NCBI RefSeq assembly: GCF_002209485.1
Contig: NZ_NJIX01000002.1
Span: 1,151,074-1,215,073 of the forward strand
Length of the DNA: 64,000 bases
Origin: Achromobacter sp. HZ34
GTDB lineage: Bacteria; Pseudomonadota; Gammaproteobacteria; Burkholderiales; Burkholderiaceae_B
Reading direction: 5' to 3'
Position 1 is the first letter of the stretch; every line of letters starts with the position of its first letter. The notes beneath the pieces are model-generated. The model saw only the letters and a program-made list of their open reading frames with translations, did no database searches and was not told the origin of the DNA. A program made the translations under genes and the position numbers. This document shows, one piece after another, positions 40,664 through 49,735 of this stretch.

Positions 40664-41245
40664 ATGGCTGGAGTCCGCCAATTCGACGAACAAGCCGCAT
40701 TGGACAAAGCGCTGTCGCTGTTCTGGAAACAGGGCTATTCCAATACGACCATGCAGGAACTGGCGGCGGCGACAGGCGTGCAGCGCGGCTCCCTCTACAA
40801 CGCCTACGGCGACAAGGAGACCCTGTTCCTGCGTGTATTCGGGGTGTATCGGCAGCGCTATATCGGGCAGATGCGCGAGGCGCTGGACAAGCCCGACCTG
40901 CGCGCTGCGCTGCGCGGCTTCTTCGGCTTCGCCATCAAATCCATGACGACCGGGCTGCCCACACGTGGCTGCCTGAGCACGAAGACGGCCGTCGGTACCG
41001 AGGACCTGGACGAGACCTTGCGGGGCGCGATACGCGAGCTCGTCGACGACATCGAAAGCGCCCTGTACGACAGGCTGACGCGCCCGGATGTGAAAGGCCA
41101 GCTGCGCATGGACCCGCGCCAGGCGGCCCAATTGTTCGTGACGATGACACGCGGTCTGGTGGTGATCGAACGTGTCTATCAAGACGAGAAACGCATGCGG
41201 ACCATGGCCGACCTGCTGATCGAACAGTTGCTGGTGGCGGCATAA
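40664..41245 (+). CDS. TetR/AcrR-family transcriptional regulator
   Basis: 193 residues. The N-terminal helix-turn-helix 'DKALSLFWKQGYSNTTMQELAAATGVQRGSLYNAYGDKETLFLRVFGVY' is textbook TetR. The C-terminal ligand domain has 'GFFGFAIKSMTTGLPTRGCLSTKTAVG', resembling the ComR/AcuR-like group in which a Cys lies near the ligand site. Start at ATG 40664 (GGAG 7 bp upstream); an ATG 4 bp earlier is out of frame. It probably represses itself and the divergent MFS gene through the three palindromes. Confidence 0.94.
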   Translation: MAGVRQFDEQAALDKALSLFWKQGYSNTTMQELAAATGVQRGSLYNAYGDKETLFLRVFGVYRQRYIGQMREALDKPDLRAALRGFFGFAIKSMTTGLPTRGCLSTKTAVGTEDLDETLRGAIRELVDDIESALYDRLTRPDVKGQLRMDPRQAAQLFVTMTRGLVVIERVYQDEKRMRTMADLLIEQLLVAA

Positions 41246-41409
41246 ATCGACACCACGGATCGACTCATTGTTGCAGTGTCTGGAAGAATCAATTTCCGAA
41301 TACTGAGTTCCCCTGACGCCCTGGCGCCATTAGGATGGCGCATTTACCGCTTGCCGAATTGCCTCTGGCATCGCCAGGGCCGGCGGTGGGATCCATCCAG
41401 GACCTATCC

Positions 41410-41811
41410 ATGAATACCCAGACCACATCCATCAATACTCCCCTCGCCCTGTTCGCGCGCGTCCTGATCGGCCTCCTGTTTTTCATCGCCGGGGTGCGCA
41501 AGCTGTTCGCCTTTGCCGGCACGGCGGGCTACTTCGGCAGCCTGGGCTTTCCCGTCCCGGAAGTCGTCACCGCGCTGGTGATCCTGCTTGAGATCGGCGG
41601 CCCCATCCTGTTCGTGCTTGGCTGGAAATTGCGTCCCCTGAGCATCCTCATGGCCATCTACACGCTGCTCACCGCGCTTATCGCGCATCGCTTCTGGGCG
41701 GCCGACGCCGCGGCGTTCAGTGGCCAGCTGAACAACTTCTTCAAGAACGTGTCGATCTGCGGCGCCTTCCTGTACGTGGCAGCCGTCGCGCCTTTCGCGC
41801 GCAAGAACTAG
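41410..41811 (+). CDS. DoxX family membrane protein
   Basis: 133 residues from ATG 41410 (AGGACC upstream). There are four membrane segments: 'ALFARVLIGLLFFIAGVRKLF', 'VVTALVILLEIGGPILFVLG', 'LSILMAIYTLLTALIAHRFW' and 'VSICGAFLYVAAVAPF'. The R-K-L-F end of the first helix and the E-I-G-G in the second are DoxX marks. Family roles are loosely defined (respiratory or redox-linked integral proteins). It lies 164 bp after tetR in the same direction and may be part of its regulon. Confidence 0.88.
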   Translation: MNTQTTSINTPLALFARVLIGLLFFIAGVRKLFAFAGTAGYFGSLGFPVPEVVTALVILLEIGGPILFVLGWKLRPLSILMAIYTLLTALIAHRFWAADAAAFSGQLNNFFKNVSICGAFLYVAAVAPFARKN

Positions 41812-41913
41812 CCAGGACACGTCTCCAAGGCCGGCAAGTCATACCTTGGTGCAATAGGCTGGCAGGAAGCGCGCCGTCTATCCTCGCGGCTCGCTTATCC
41901 TTGCCGTACCGCC

Positions 41914-43026
41914 ATGTCCCGTATCATCCCGACGCGCAGCGCCTTTATCGGCGCCGCCTGCGTCCCGCTCGTTCTCCTTGCCACCGCCAGCGCGCCTGCC
42001 TCGGCCCAAAGCTCCCTCACCTTGTATGGCCGCCTGAATACCGCCGTCGAATACAGCTGGGTCAGCGGCGCTTCCGCGGACCGCGGCCTGGCCCGCATGA
42101 CCAACAACCGCTCCGTGTTCGGCTTGCGCGGAACCGAGTGGCTGGGCAACGGCTGGTCGACCATCTTCCAGATCGAAAGCGGCATCTCGCCCAACAACGG
42201 CGAAGGGCAGATCGCCAGCCGCAACAATCGCCTGGGTTTCGATTCGCCCTACGGCACGTTCTTCCTCGGCCAATGGCACACCGCCTATACCGAGTCGACC
42301 ATGGGCTTCGATCCCTACTATCCCACCACCGCGGGATACATGGCGCTGATCGGCAATGGGTCCGCGGCGCAGACGGACAATGTGCAGAACACCAGCTCCT
42401 TCGACCGCCGCCAGAAGAATTCGCTGCACTACCGGTCGCCCACCCGGAACGGCTTCGACGCCGGCTTTTCCTGGGGCACGCCGGAAGAACGCATGAACAC
42501 GCCGCGCGATCCGCAGCTGTTCTCCTGGTCAGGCGGATACACCAACGGCGGCCTCAGCCTGGTGCTGGCCTATGAGCTGCATCGCAACTACCAGGCTGCC
42601 AACACGCACGACGATGCCATCAAGACCGGCGTGTCGTACCAGTTCCCGACGACTCGCATCAACCTGCTGTATGAACAGCTGCGCTACGAAACGGCGACGG
42701 GGACGCTGGCCCGCAAAGGCTATTACGTCTCCGTGATGCAGCAGTTGGGCGGCGGCACGCTGACCGGCGCCGTGGGCGTGGCCGCCAACGGCACCGGTAG
42801 CGCGGACGAGACCGTCGGCTTCATCAAGCGCGGATCCGATACCGGCGCGGTGCAGTACACCCTCGGCTACGACTATCCCCTGTCGAAGCGGACCTCGTTG
42901 TATGGCTACTACTCGCGCATACGCAACCGCGCCAACGCCGCGTACGATTTCGCCATCAACGACCTGTCGGTGCCCGCCGGCGCCAGCCCGCAGACGGTCG
43001 CGCTGGGGCTGAAGGTCTACTTCTAG
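41914..43026 (+). CDS. Gram-negative porin (Porin_4 / OmpC-like of beta-proteobacteria)
   Basis: 370 residues. Signal peptide cleaved around ASA-Q (residue 31), then 'SSLTLYGRLNTAVEYSW', 'SVFGLRGTEWLGNGWSTIFQIESGI', 'NRLGFDSPYGTFFLGQWHTAYTE' and the terminal strand 'QTVALGLKVYF' ending in Phe. This is the general trimeric porin layout of Burkholderiales, 16 strands. It should allow diffusion of small, often anionic, solutes. The gene appears monocistronic. Confidence 0.93.
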   Translation: MSRIIPTRSAFIGAACVPLVLLATASAPASAQSSLTLYGRLNTAVEYSWVSGASADRGLARMTNNRSVFGLRGTEWLGNGWSTIFQIESGISPNNGEGQIASRNNRLGFDSPYGTFFLGQWHTAYTESTMGFDPYYPTTAGYMALIGNGSAAQTDNVQNTSSFDRRQKNSLHYRSPTRNGFDAGFSWGTPEERMNTPRDPQLFSWSGGYTNGGLSLVLAYELHRNYQAANTHDDAIKTGVSYQFPTTRINLLYEQLRYETATGTLARKGYYVSVMQQLGGGTLTGAVGVAANGTGSADETVGFIKRGSDTGAVQYTLGYDYPLSKRTSLYGYYSRIRNRANAAYDFAINDLSVPAGASPQTVALGLKVYF

Positions 43027-43203
43027 GCGGCCGCGCCGGCAGGCACGGGGCGCCATCCGGATGGCTTGCGCTCATGGCGAACGGCGCGTGCGCCATGGCG
43101 CAGTCTGTTCGTCCCGGTGGAATAGTGTTTTTCCGCCAGCCTGCTTACTTGAAATCCAGAAACCCGGCAGCATGTGGGGTCTATATCTTGCTTACGCTAG
43201 GAA

Positions 43204-44361
43204 ATGCCCGGCATGTCGACCACCTGCAAATTGAGCGCGTGCTGGAAAGAGCGCCGTCCCCTTATTCCCACTGCCGTGCGGCGCTGGCTGGGCCTGGATG
43301 CCATCGCGCGTTCGCGCCTGGTCGAAGGATCGCAGCAGCATGACGGCGAACGCTTCCGCAATGTGGCGCCGGCGCCCGCCGAAGGCTTGGGCAAGATGCT
43401 CGGCATCATGTGGAACATGCTGGTGCACAAGCCCAAGGACACGGTGCCGGCCGGCCCCATTCCCGTGGACACGCTGACACGCGCGGCACTGCTGGCCGCG
43501 CCGGACCAGAGCATGTATCGCCTGGGGCACTCGACGCTGCTGTTCAAGCTGCATGGCCAGTTCTGGCTGACCGACCCGGTGTTCGGCGAACGCGCGTCGC
43601 CCTTCAAGTCCATGGGGCCGCGCCGTTTCCATGCGCCGCCCATTGCGCCGGACGACCTGCCGCCGCTGCGTGCCGTCATTCTTTCCCACGACCATTACGA
43701 TCACCTCGATCGCGACACGGTGCTGGCCCTGGCCGCCAGGACCGAGGTCTTCCTGACCACCCTGGGCGTGGGTGACCGCCTGATCGAATGGGGCATCCCC
43801 GCGCACCAGGTACGCCAGTTCGATTGGTGGAGCAGTGTGACGCTGGATGGCGTCAAGCTGACCGCCACGCCGGCGCAGCATTTTTCCGGTCGCAGCCTGC
43901 TGGACCGTAACCGCACGCTGTGGGCGTCCTGGGTGATCGACGACGGCGCCGTGCGCGTGTTCTTCAGCGGCGATACCGGCTACTTCGACGGCTTCCGCGA
44001 GATCGGCAGCAGGCTGGGGCCCTTCGACGTCACCTTCGTCGAAACCGGTGCCTATGATGCCCAGTGGCCCTATGTACACATGCGGCCGGAAGAAACCGTG
44101 CAGGCGCATATGGACCTGCGCGGCCGCTGCCTGGTGCCCATCCACAACGGCACCTTCGATCTGGCCATGCACCGCTGGACGGATCCGTTCGAACGGGTGA
44201 CGGCCATTGCCCGTCCGCGCGGCGTGGTGCTGTCGACGCCCCGCATGGGCGAACGCCTGGACCTGGCCGCGCCGCAGCCCGGTACGGCCTGGTGGCGCGA
44301 CGTGGACAAGGCGATGAGCAAGAAAACGGCCAAAGAGGTCGCCAACCAGGTGAACAGCTAA
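43204..44361 (+). CDS. MBL-fold metallohydrolase (NAPE-PLD/RomA-like)
   Basis: 385 residues from ATG 43204; starts a few codons later (43216) are equally possible and no clear ribosome binding site decides. The metallo-beta-lactamase motif is SHDHYDHLD, with further ligands in 'TPAQHFSGRSLLDRNRTLWASWVI', 'FFSGDTGYFDGF' and 'PIHNGTFDLAMHRWTDP'. The layout matches NAPE-PLD/UlaG-like hydrolases (an 'RLGHSTLLFKLHG' strand before the motif). Likely a phosphodiesterase on lipid-type substrates, but the substrate is unknown. No evident operon partner. Confidence 0.88.
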   Translation: MPGMSTTCKLSACWKERRPLIPTAVRRWLGLDAIARSRLVEGSQQHDGERFRNVAPAPAEGLGKMLGIMWNMLVHKPKDTVPAGPIPVDTLTRAALLAAPDQSMYRLGHSTLLFKLHGQFWLTDPVFGERASPFKSMGPRRFHAPPIAPDDLPPLRAVILSHDHYDHLDRDTVLALAARTEVFLTTLGVGDRLIEWGIPAHQVRQFDWWSSVTLDGVKLTATPAQHFSGRSLLDRNRTLWASWVIDDGAVRVFFSGDTGYFDGFREIGSRLGPFDVTFVETGAYDAQWPYVHMRPEETVQAHMDLRGRCLVPIHNGTFDLAMHRWTDPFERVTAIARPRGVVLSTPRMGERLDLAAPQPGTAWWRDVDKAMSKKTAKEVANQVNS

Positions 44362-44381
44362 GCGGCCCACTGCGTCCCCGG

Positions 44382-45155
44382 CTAGGCGGACGGCGTCGGC
44401 AGGCTCAAGGCCTTCCCGGCCAATGCCTCACGTAAGGTGTTCAGCCTGTCCAGGCTGGCGACGGTCTGCCTGGACGTTTGGCCCGCCAGTCCGACCAGCA
44501 GTGCTTCCAGCAAGGCGAGCGTGGCGGTGTGCATGCCCAGCAGATTGGCCTTGCCCCTGGGTACGGTAAGCGTGAGCGCCACCCTGCCCTGCAGCTTGGC
44601 CTTGAGACTATCGGTGATGAGAACGGCGGGGATCTTCAGCCGCTTCGTCTCCGCCAGCAGCAATTCGATCTCGGCATAGACGCGGTCATAAGCCAGCACC
44701 ACCACCGCATCTCCCGGCCTGAGCGCATGCAGGTCGTCGGCGAACAACAGGCCGGTGCGCCCCAGGCTCAGGGCCTGGCAACCGAAGCGTCCAAGCTGCA
44801 CAGCAAAATACCGCGCAATGGCGTTCGACGGACCGATGCCGAATACCGCGACGCGGGTTGACGTCGCGAGTAGCTCCACCACCCGCCTGAAATCCCGATG
44901 ATCGGTCTGGTCGCGCAAGGTCATGAGCGTATCCAGCAGATACCCCCAGCGTCCTCTGGAACGCCTCATCCGGCTCCTCACCCAATTCCTTCACCGTCCG
45001 CGTTACCCGGCTGGACAGTGAATTCCCGCCCTCTTCGCGATGGCCGCGGCGGCGCTGATCATGACCTCCTCGCGATGCTTCTGAAAGAAAAGCGCAACGC
45101 GCTTTTCGGCGATACGGTCATCCAAAGGCTTCCTGGCCATGTCCTGCACCCTCAT
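44382..45155 (-). pseudogene. RpiR/MurR-family regulator broken by two frameshifts
   Basis: Three frames carry successive parts of one protein. From ATG 45155 the first frame gives the N-terminal helix-turn-helix start ('DRIAEKRVALFFQKHREEVMIS', 'AAIAKRAG') and stops at 45003. A second frame continues with 'SSRVTRTVKELGEEPDEAFQRTL'. A third, from about 44950, gives 'YLLDTLMTLRDQTDHRDFRRVVELL' and an intact SIS sugar-phosphate domain ('VAVFGIGPSNAIARYF', 'LITDSLKAKL') to 44382. No single start yields a full regulator, so it is inactive unless the sequence has errors. Confidence 0.8.
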
Positions 45156-45160
45156 CTGTA

Positions 45161-45595
45161 GTGAGCACTACGCATGCTTCAATTTCCGTCACGTACGCTA
45201 CCAGACGATCTCCCCCTAAACCCGACCCCGTGTTCAAGGCGGTCCTGCTGGAAGGGCTCGAAGTGGTCTTCATCGTCATTGCGGTGGGCTCGGGCCAGGG
45301 GCTGCTGTTTGCCGCTGCCGTGGGCGCCCTGGCCGCGTGCGTGGCTGTCCTCGTCATCGGCCTGCTGGTGCGCAAGCCCCTCAGCGGCGTGCCGGAGAAC
45401 ACCCTGAAGCTGTTCGTCGGCGTCTTGCTTTCGTCATTCGGCGTGTTCTGGACGGGGGAAGGCCTGGGTATCAAATGGTGGGGCCACGACCTCGCCCTGC
45501 CGGTCTTCGCCCTCGTCTTCCTGGTCCTGGCCAGGACACTGATCGCCTATGTGCGCCGCTCCACGGCAAGGAAAGAACATGAAGCTGCTGCTTGA
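45161..45595 (+). CDS. Membrane protein resembling the C-terminal half of COG4280 proteins; probably truncated
   Basis: Up to 144 residues; the hydrophobic part starts at 'VFKAVLLEGLEVVFIVIAVGSGQGLLFAAAVGALAACVAVLVIGLLV', and a GTG at 45230 begins there. COG4280-type proteins are about twice this length, with a related first half; here the first half is missing and the upstream ~20 residues (ISVTYATRRSPPKPD) do not look like membrane protein. So it is likely an N-truncated remnant, although a small functional protein cannot be excluded. It overlaps the next small gene by 17 bp. Confidence 0.55.
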   Translation: MSTTHASISVTYATRRSPPKPDPVFKAVLLEGLEVVFIVIAVGSGQGLLFAAAVGALAACVAVLVIGLLVRKPLSGVPENTLKLFVGVLLSSFGVFWTGEGLGIKWWGHDLALPVFALVFLVLARTLIAYVRRSTARKEHEAAA

Positions 45596-45782
45596 AGTGG
45601 GTAAGGAACTGCTGGGCATGTTCGTCGCTGACGGTTTACTTACAGCCGCGACCTTGGCACTCGTTGGTGTCACCGCATGCGTGCAGCTTGCAGGCATGCC
45701 CGCGCTGGCATGCGGTGCCGTGTTGCTGCTGGGCGCGCTGCTCATCGTCGCCACGACCGTCATCCGTGCCGCGCGATCCTGA
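45579..45782 (+). CDS. Small two-helix membrane protein
   Basis: 67 residues from ATG 45579, with AAGGAAAG 4 bp upstream, inside the end of the preceding gene. There are two hydrophobic segments ('GMFVADGLLTAATLALVGVTACVQL' and 'ALACGAVLLLGALLIVATTVI'). Function unknown; the overlap suggests it belonged to the same operon as the COG4280-like gene. Confidence 0.55.
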   Translation: MKLLLEVGKELLGMFVADGLLTAATLALVGVTACVQLAGMPALACGAVLLLGALLIVATTVIRAARS

Positions 45783-45850
45783 TTTCATAAAAATTCGACT
45801 GTAGGCAGGCGACACTCGAAAACTCGACAACAGGAACCTGCCGAAGACCC

Positions 45851-46876
45851 ATGCCCATTGAGGACCGAGGGACCGCAACGCGTGCCGCCAGCAGCGTTCG
45901 GCACCGTATCCCCGCGCCTTCGCACCTGCTCGTATTGCGGGAGAACACCGCCTGGAACACGCTCCAGAATGATCACCTCGCGGCCAACGATGACCATGTG
46001 TCCCGGTCGGAAGGCTCGGCGGTGAACGGCGCGGCGCCCTTTTCCCGGCGGCGGCATGACAGTTCCAATTCCGCGCAAGCGCGGCGCATCATCGTGTGCG
46101 CTGACGACTTCGGGATGAGCAAGGCCATCAACGAAGGAATATTGGCCCTTGCGCGCAAAGGCCGGCTGAGCGCCGTCAGTTGCCTGACGACGACGCCTTT
46201 CTTCCGCGAGGATGCGCACCGCCTGAACACGCTGGACGTGGACGTCGGCGTGCACCTGAATTTCACCGAACCGGGTCTGCATCCGGAGACGTCGCGTCCC
46301 CTGCCCCGCCTGATCGCCAGGACCTACGCAAGAACACTGAGCCTTGCGCGCCTGTGCGCGCAGATCGAGCGGCAACTCGATGCGTTCGAGGCGACGCTGG
46401 GACATCGCCCGCATTTCGTCGACGGGCACCAGCACGTCCATCACCTGCCGCAAATACGCGAAGCGCTAATTGGCATCTTGCGCCAGCGCTATGGCGACGA
46501 TCTGCCCTGGGTGCGTTCGTCCCGTCCCGGCCTGCTGGCGGGACTGCCCTTTTCCTTCAAGGCAAAGGCCCACATCATCGGCGCCCTCGGCGCGCATCGG
46601 TTCGCGCGCCAGGCCTATGTCGCCGGACTGCACACGAATCGGTCGCTGCTGGGAGTCTACGACTTCCGCGGCGGCATCACGGGCTATGTCAGGCTGCTGC
46701 TCACGTGGCTGAACAACGCCGACGACGGCGACCTGCTGATGTGCCACCCCGCCCTGGCCAGCGCCGATGACGATGCGTTCAGCGCCCAGCGCAACGCCGA
46801 ATTTACCGTGCTCAACGACGATTCATTCCCGGCATCGCTGCTGCGCAAAGGCCTGCGGCTGGCACGCCGGCCTTGA
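45851..46876 (+). CDS. ChbG/HpnK (YdjC-like) family carbohydrate deacetylase
   Basis: The domain begins at about residue 79 with 'RRIIVCADDFGMSKAINEGILALARKGRLSAVSCLTT' (metal-binding Asp-Asp). 'DVGVHLNFTEPG' and 'HFVDGHQHVHHLPQIREAL' (His-His) follow, ending 'LLMCHPALAS'. This is the full YdjC/ChbG set. Members remove N-acetyl groups from chitobiose or process hopanoid sugars. The ~78 residues before the domain are not family-like, so the true start is probably a later codon; the 45851 start is only the longest option. It lies between two decayed genes but looks intact itself. Confidence 0.82.
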   Translation: MPIEDRGTATRAASSVRHRIPAPSHLLVLRENTAWNTLQNDHLAANDDHVSRSEGSAVNGAAPFSRRRHDSSNSAQARRIIVCADDFGMSKAINEGILALARKGRLSAVSCLTTTPFFREDAHRLNTLDVDVGVHLNFTEPGLHPETSRPLPRLIARTYARTLSLARLCAQIERQLDAFEATLGHRPHFVDGHQHVHHLPQIREALIGILRQRYGDDLPWVRSSRPGLLAGLPFSFKAKAHIIGALGAHRFARQAYVAGLHTNRSLLGVYDFRGGITGYVRLLLTWLNNADDGDLLMCHPALASADDDAFSAQRNAEFTVLNDDSFPASLLRKGLRLARRP

Positions 46877-47039
46877 CGGCAACTTGATCCGGCACCGCCA
46901 CCCCGGCGGCACACGCACAACGTCGCGACATCCATCGTCAAACTCCAATGAGCACCGGCGGATCATGCTCCGAGCCATGAACGACGGCATCGGCCCCGGG
47001 GGCTAACCCCACGTTGGCGGCACATGCGCCAGCAAATAA

Positions 47040-47750
47040 TCAAGACTGCTGGCCGGCCTGGTCGTCAAGCCGTGGGATAACGTATCGCTGTACGCCAACT
47101 ACATCGAAGGCCTGAGCAAGGGCGACATCGCACCGGCCACCGCCTCGAACGCGGGCGAGGCCTTCAAGCCCTACAAGGCCAAGCAGGAAGAAGTCGGCGT
47201 CAAGGTCGACCTGGGCGACAGCATGGTCACGCTCAGCACTTTCCAGATCCGCAAGCCCAGCGGGCAACTGGTGGGTACACGGTATGAGGCCAGCGGTGAA
47301 CAGCGCAATCGCGGCGTCGAATTGGATCTTTCGGGCGAACCGTTCAAGGGCCTGCGAGTGGTCGGCGGCGTCACCTATATCGACGCCAAGCTCACCCAGA
47401 CCGCGAATCCGGCCAACGAAGGCAATCGCGCGGTGGGCGTGCCGAAGGTCATGGCGAACCTGGGAGCGGAGGTCGATCTGCCCTGGATCCCCGGCGCGTC
47501 CTTGAACGGCAACGTGACCTACACCGGCAAGCAGTATGTCGACCAGGCCAATACGCAGTCCGTGCCGTCATGGACGACGCTGGACCTGGGGGCGCGTTAT
47601 TCGACCAAGGTGTATGGGCGCGATACCACGATCCGCCTGACTGTGCTGAATGTCTTCAACCGGTCCTACTGGTCCGGCGTGGCTTCGTATGGAACGATCT
47701 CGCAGGGCATTCCGCGGACGCTGATGCTGTCCGCCTCCGTGGACTTCTGA
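47040..47750 (+). pseudogene. TonB-dependent siderophore receptor remnant (C-terminal third)
   Basis: The frame opens after a TAA at 47037 and runs to 47750 without an ATG until 47223. Translation gives outer-membrane receptor barrel strands: 'LLAGLVVKPWDNVSLYANYIEGL', 'GEAFKPYKAKQEEVGVKVDLG', 'RNRGVELDLSGEPFKGLRVVGGVTYIDAKL', 'VPSWTTLDLGARYSTKV', 'RLTVLNVFNRSYW' and the final 'GIPRTLMLSASVDF'. About 235 residues of an expected 700-plus are left; plug and early barrel are absent, and nothing similar lies upstream. Closest in style to FhuA/FoxA-type ferric siderophore receptors. Confidence 0.85.
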
Positions 47751-48140
47751 TCACCGCGGCGCCGTGCGCCGGCGCTGCAGCGGCAGTTCGATGGCCAGCA
47801 CGGCGAGGCCGCCCATGGCGTAGGCCGCGACGTCCCACCAGTCGGCCGTGCTGCCCAGGACGACGCGCAGAACAGGGTTCGGGATACGCCAGCCCACATG
47901 GGCCGTGAGATATTGGCCGAACTCCACCACGGCGCCCACGCCGAAAGCCAGGCTGGCGAGCAGCAGCACGGGGGCGCGCAACACCGTCTTGAACACGTAG
48001 TACACCCAGATCACCGCCAGCGTGTCGCCCAGGAAGCTGCGCACCCAGCCCCAGCGCGCGCCGACGGTGGCGATGACGACCAGGACGATGAACAGCAGGA
48101 CGGCAGCGGCCAGGGCGCGCGGATTGAACTGGATTTTCAT
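47751..48140 (-). CDS. DUF2809 family membrane protein
   Basis: 129 residues, four membrane segments. The pattern 'FLGDTLAVIWVYYVFKTVLRAPVLLLASLAFGVGAVVEFGQYL', then 'VLGSTADWWDVAAYAMGGLAVLAIELPL', is the DUF2809 family (charged D-T-L in the first loop, D-x-x-A-Y-x-x-G near the end). Function unknown; VanZ-like by outline. It ends immediately at the stop of the TonB-receptor remnant, convergent with it. Confidence 0.85.
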   Translation of the reverse strand: MKIQFNPRALAAAVLLFIVLVVIATVGARWGWVRSFLGDTLAVIWVYYVFKTVLRAPVLLLASLAFGVGAVVEFGQYLTAHVGWRIPNPVLRVVLGSTADWWDVAAYAMGGLAVLAIELPLQRRRTAPR

Positions 48141-48305
48141 GGGCGCGATGGTAACCCGGCGCGTGGAACGGCTGCGTTACGCCGCGGGCCCCGGGGGCAT
48201 CGCGGGCATCGCCGTCGCTTCGGCGATACGCGTCGTTGCGTCGGCGGGGCGCACCGGCGGCCAGCCCTGTCTTCAGCGCCAGGCACGTGTTGCGCGGCGG
48301 TGGTT

Positions 48306-49199
48306 CTAATCCTGCTCCTCGCGTTGCCGCATCAGTTCGATGTAGCGTTGCGCGCCCAGTCCCAGCGGGCGCTCGCGGGACCACACCACGTCCACCCATA
48401 GGGGGCGTTCATTGGTGATGTTGTCGAAGGGAATTTCGACCAGGCTGCCCGCGCTGACCAATGGGCGCACCAGGCTTTGCGGCAGATAGGCCCAGCCCAG
48501 GCCGCCTTGCACGAGGCGCAACGTCGCCAGGTGATTGTCCGTGCGCCAGATGTGGCGCGACAAGGCGAAGCGCGGATCCAGCTGTTCCGCCAGGCGGCTG
48601 GCGACCACGATCTGCCGCAGGTCGATCAGGTCTTCCATCTGCAAGGGACGTTGCCGCGACCACGCGCGATGGCTCGCGGGGTCCGCCACGGCGACCAGGA
48701 TCTCCTCGCCCAACTCCTGGAAGGCCTCGCGCTCGTCCATGTGGGCGCGCTCGAACACCAGCGCCAGTTGCACGCTGCCCTCGTGCATCATGCGCAAGGC
48801 GTCTTCCTGCGGGGCGGTGATCACTTCCACTTCGAGCGAGGGATATTCCGCCGCCAGCACGGTCAATGGCAGGCTCCATGGCGTCGACATCAACTCGGGC
48901 GCAATGGCCAGGGTCAGGCGCTGCTCCAGGCCCTGGTGCAGGGACAAGGCATGCGAGTCGAGCTGGCGCAGCTGGCTGGCGATTTGCCGCGCCAGCGGTT
49001 CGAGCGATCGTGCCGCGTCGGTGGGGCGGGGTTCGCGGCCCACCCGGTCGAAGAGTTTCAGGTCCAGTTCGGCTTCCAGCTGGGCGATGGCCATGCTGAC
49101 CGCGGATGGCACGCGGCCCAGGGTCCGGGCCGCCGCGGAGAAGGAGCCGGTGTCCAGGACCGCCAGGAAGATCCGGATGTTATCGGATGAGAAGGCCAC
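48306..49199 (-). CDS. LysR-type transcriptional regulator
   Basis: 297 residues: 'DNIRIFLAVLDTGSFSAAARTLGRVPSAVSMAIAQLEAELDLKLFDRVGREPRPTDAA' (helix-turn-helix with V-P-S-A-V-S recognition helix) and a standard effector domain ('RLTLAIAPELMSTPW', 'LEVEVITAPQEDALRMMHEGSVQLALVFE'). It is divergent from the PACE efflux gene (105-bp spacer), the common arrangement for PACE regulation by LysR proteins. Confidence 0.93.
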   Translation of the reverse strand: MAFSSDNIRIFLAVLDTGSFSAAARTLGRVPSAVSMAIAQLEAELDLKLFDRVGREPRPTDAARSLEPLARQIASQLRQLDSHALSLHQGLEQRLTLAIAPELMSTPWSLPLTVLAAEYPSLEVEVITAPQEDALRMMHEGSVQLALVFERAHMDEREAFQELGEEILVAVADPASHRAWSRQRPLQMEDLIDLRQIVVASRLAEQLDPRFALSRHIWRTDNHLATLRLVQGGLGWAYLPQSLVRPLVSAGSLVEIPFDNITNERPLWVDVVWSRERPLGLGAQRYIELMRQREEQD

Positions 49200-49225
49200 G
49201 TAATCTATCAGAATTATTGAAAGAT

Positions 49226-49244
49226 CCTGACTTTATACATCAGG
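49226..49244. promoter_or_regulatory. Candidate LysR operator in the PACE spacer
   Basis: CCTGA-N9-TCAGG is an inverted repeat of 19 bp, 60 bp before the PACE start codon and 27 bp from the lysR start, in AT-rich sequence. Its size matches LysR-type boxes; no other symmetric element is evident here. Confidence 0.5.
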
Positions 49245-49303
49245 TTCGTTGGCATAGAGTGTGGGAATTACGCGGGCCCACTCAGGCCCCATTGGAGTGA
49301 AAC

Positions 49304-49735
49304 ATGCAGGGCATCAAACGGCGGATCGTGTACGTCACGATCTATGAAGCCATCGCGATTGCGATTACCACGGTCGGCTTGTCGGTGTTTTCCGACAAGA
49401 GCGCCGCGCATGCCAGCGTCGCGGCCGTCGCCGCCACCACGGTGGCGATCGTCTGGAACCTGGTTTTCAACTACCTGTTCGAACGGTGGGAAGCGCGCCA
49501 GCCCGTCAAGGGCCGCAGCATCCGCCGCCGCATCGCCCACGCCGTCGGCTTCGAAGGCGGCCTGGTGGTCGTCCTGGTGCCCCTGTTCGCCTGGTGGATG
49601 GGCATCTCGCTGCTCAGCGCCTTCATGCTGGACCTGGGCCTGATCGTCTTTTTCCTGGTCTATACCTTCGTCTACAACCTGTGCTTCGACAAGGTATTCG
49701 GCCTGCCCGACAGCGCCCGCTCCACGCAGGCGTAA
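49304..49735 (+). CDS. PACE-family efflux transporter (AceI-like)
   Basis: 143 residues, four membrane helices in two bacterial transmembrane pair repeats: 'RRIVYVTIYEAIAIAITTVGLSVFSDKSAAHASVAAVAATTVAIVWNLVFNYLFERWEAR' and 'RRRIAHAVGFEGGLVVVLVPLFAWWMGISLLSAFMLDLGLIVFFLVYTFVYNLCFDKVF'. The Glu in the first helix (I-Y-E-A) is the conserved proton-coupling acid of AceI, and N-x-x-F-N-Y-x-F and Y-N-x-x-F-D are family motifs. Known members export chlorhexidine, acriflavine and polyamines. Confidence 0.94.
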   Translation: MQGIKRRIVYVTIYEAIAIAITTVGLSVFSDKSAAHASVAAVAATTVAIVWNLVFNYLFERWEARQPVKGRSIRRRIAHAVGFEGGLVVVLVPLFAWWMGISLLSAFMLDLGLIVFFLVYTFVYNLCFDKVFGLPDSARSTQA

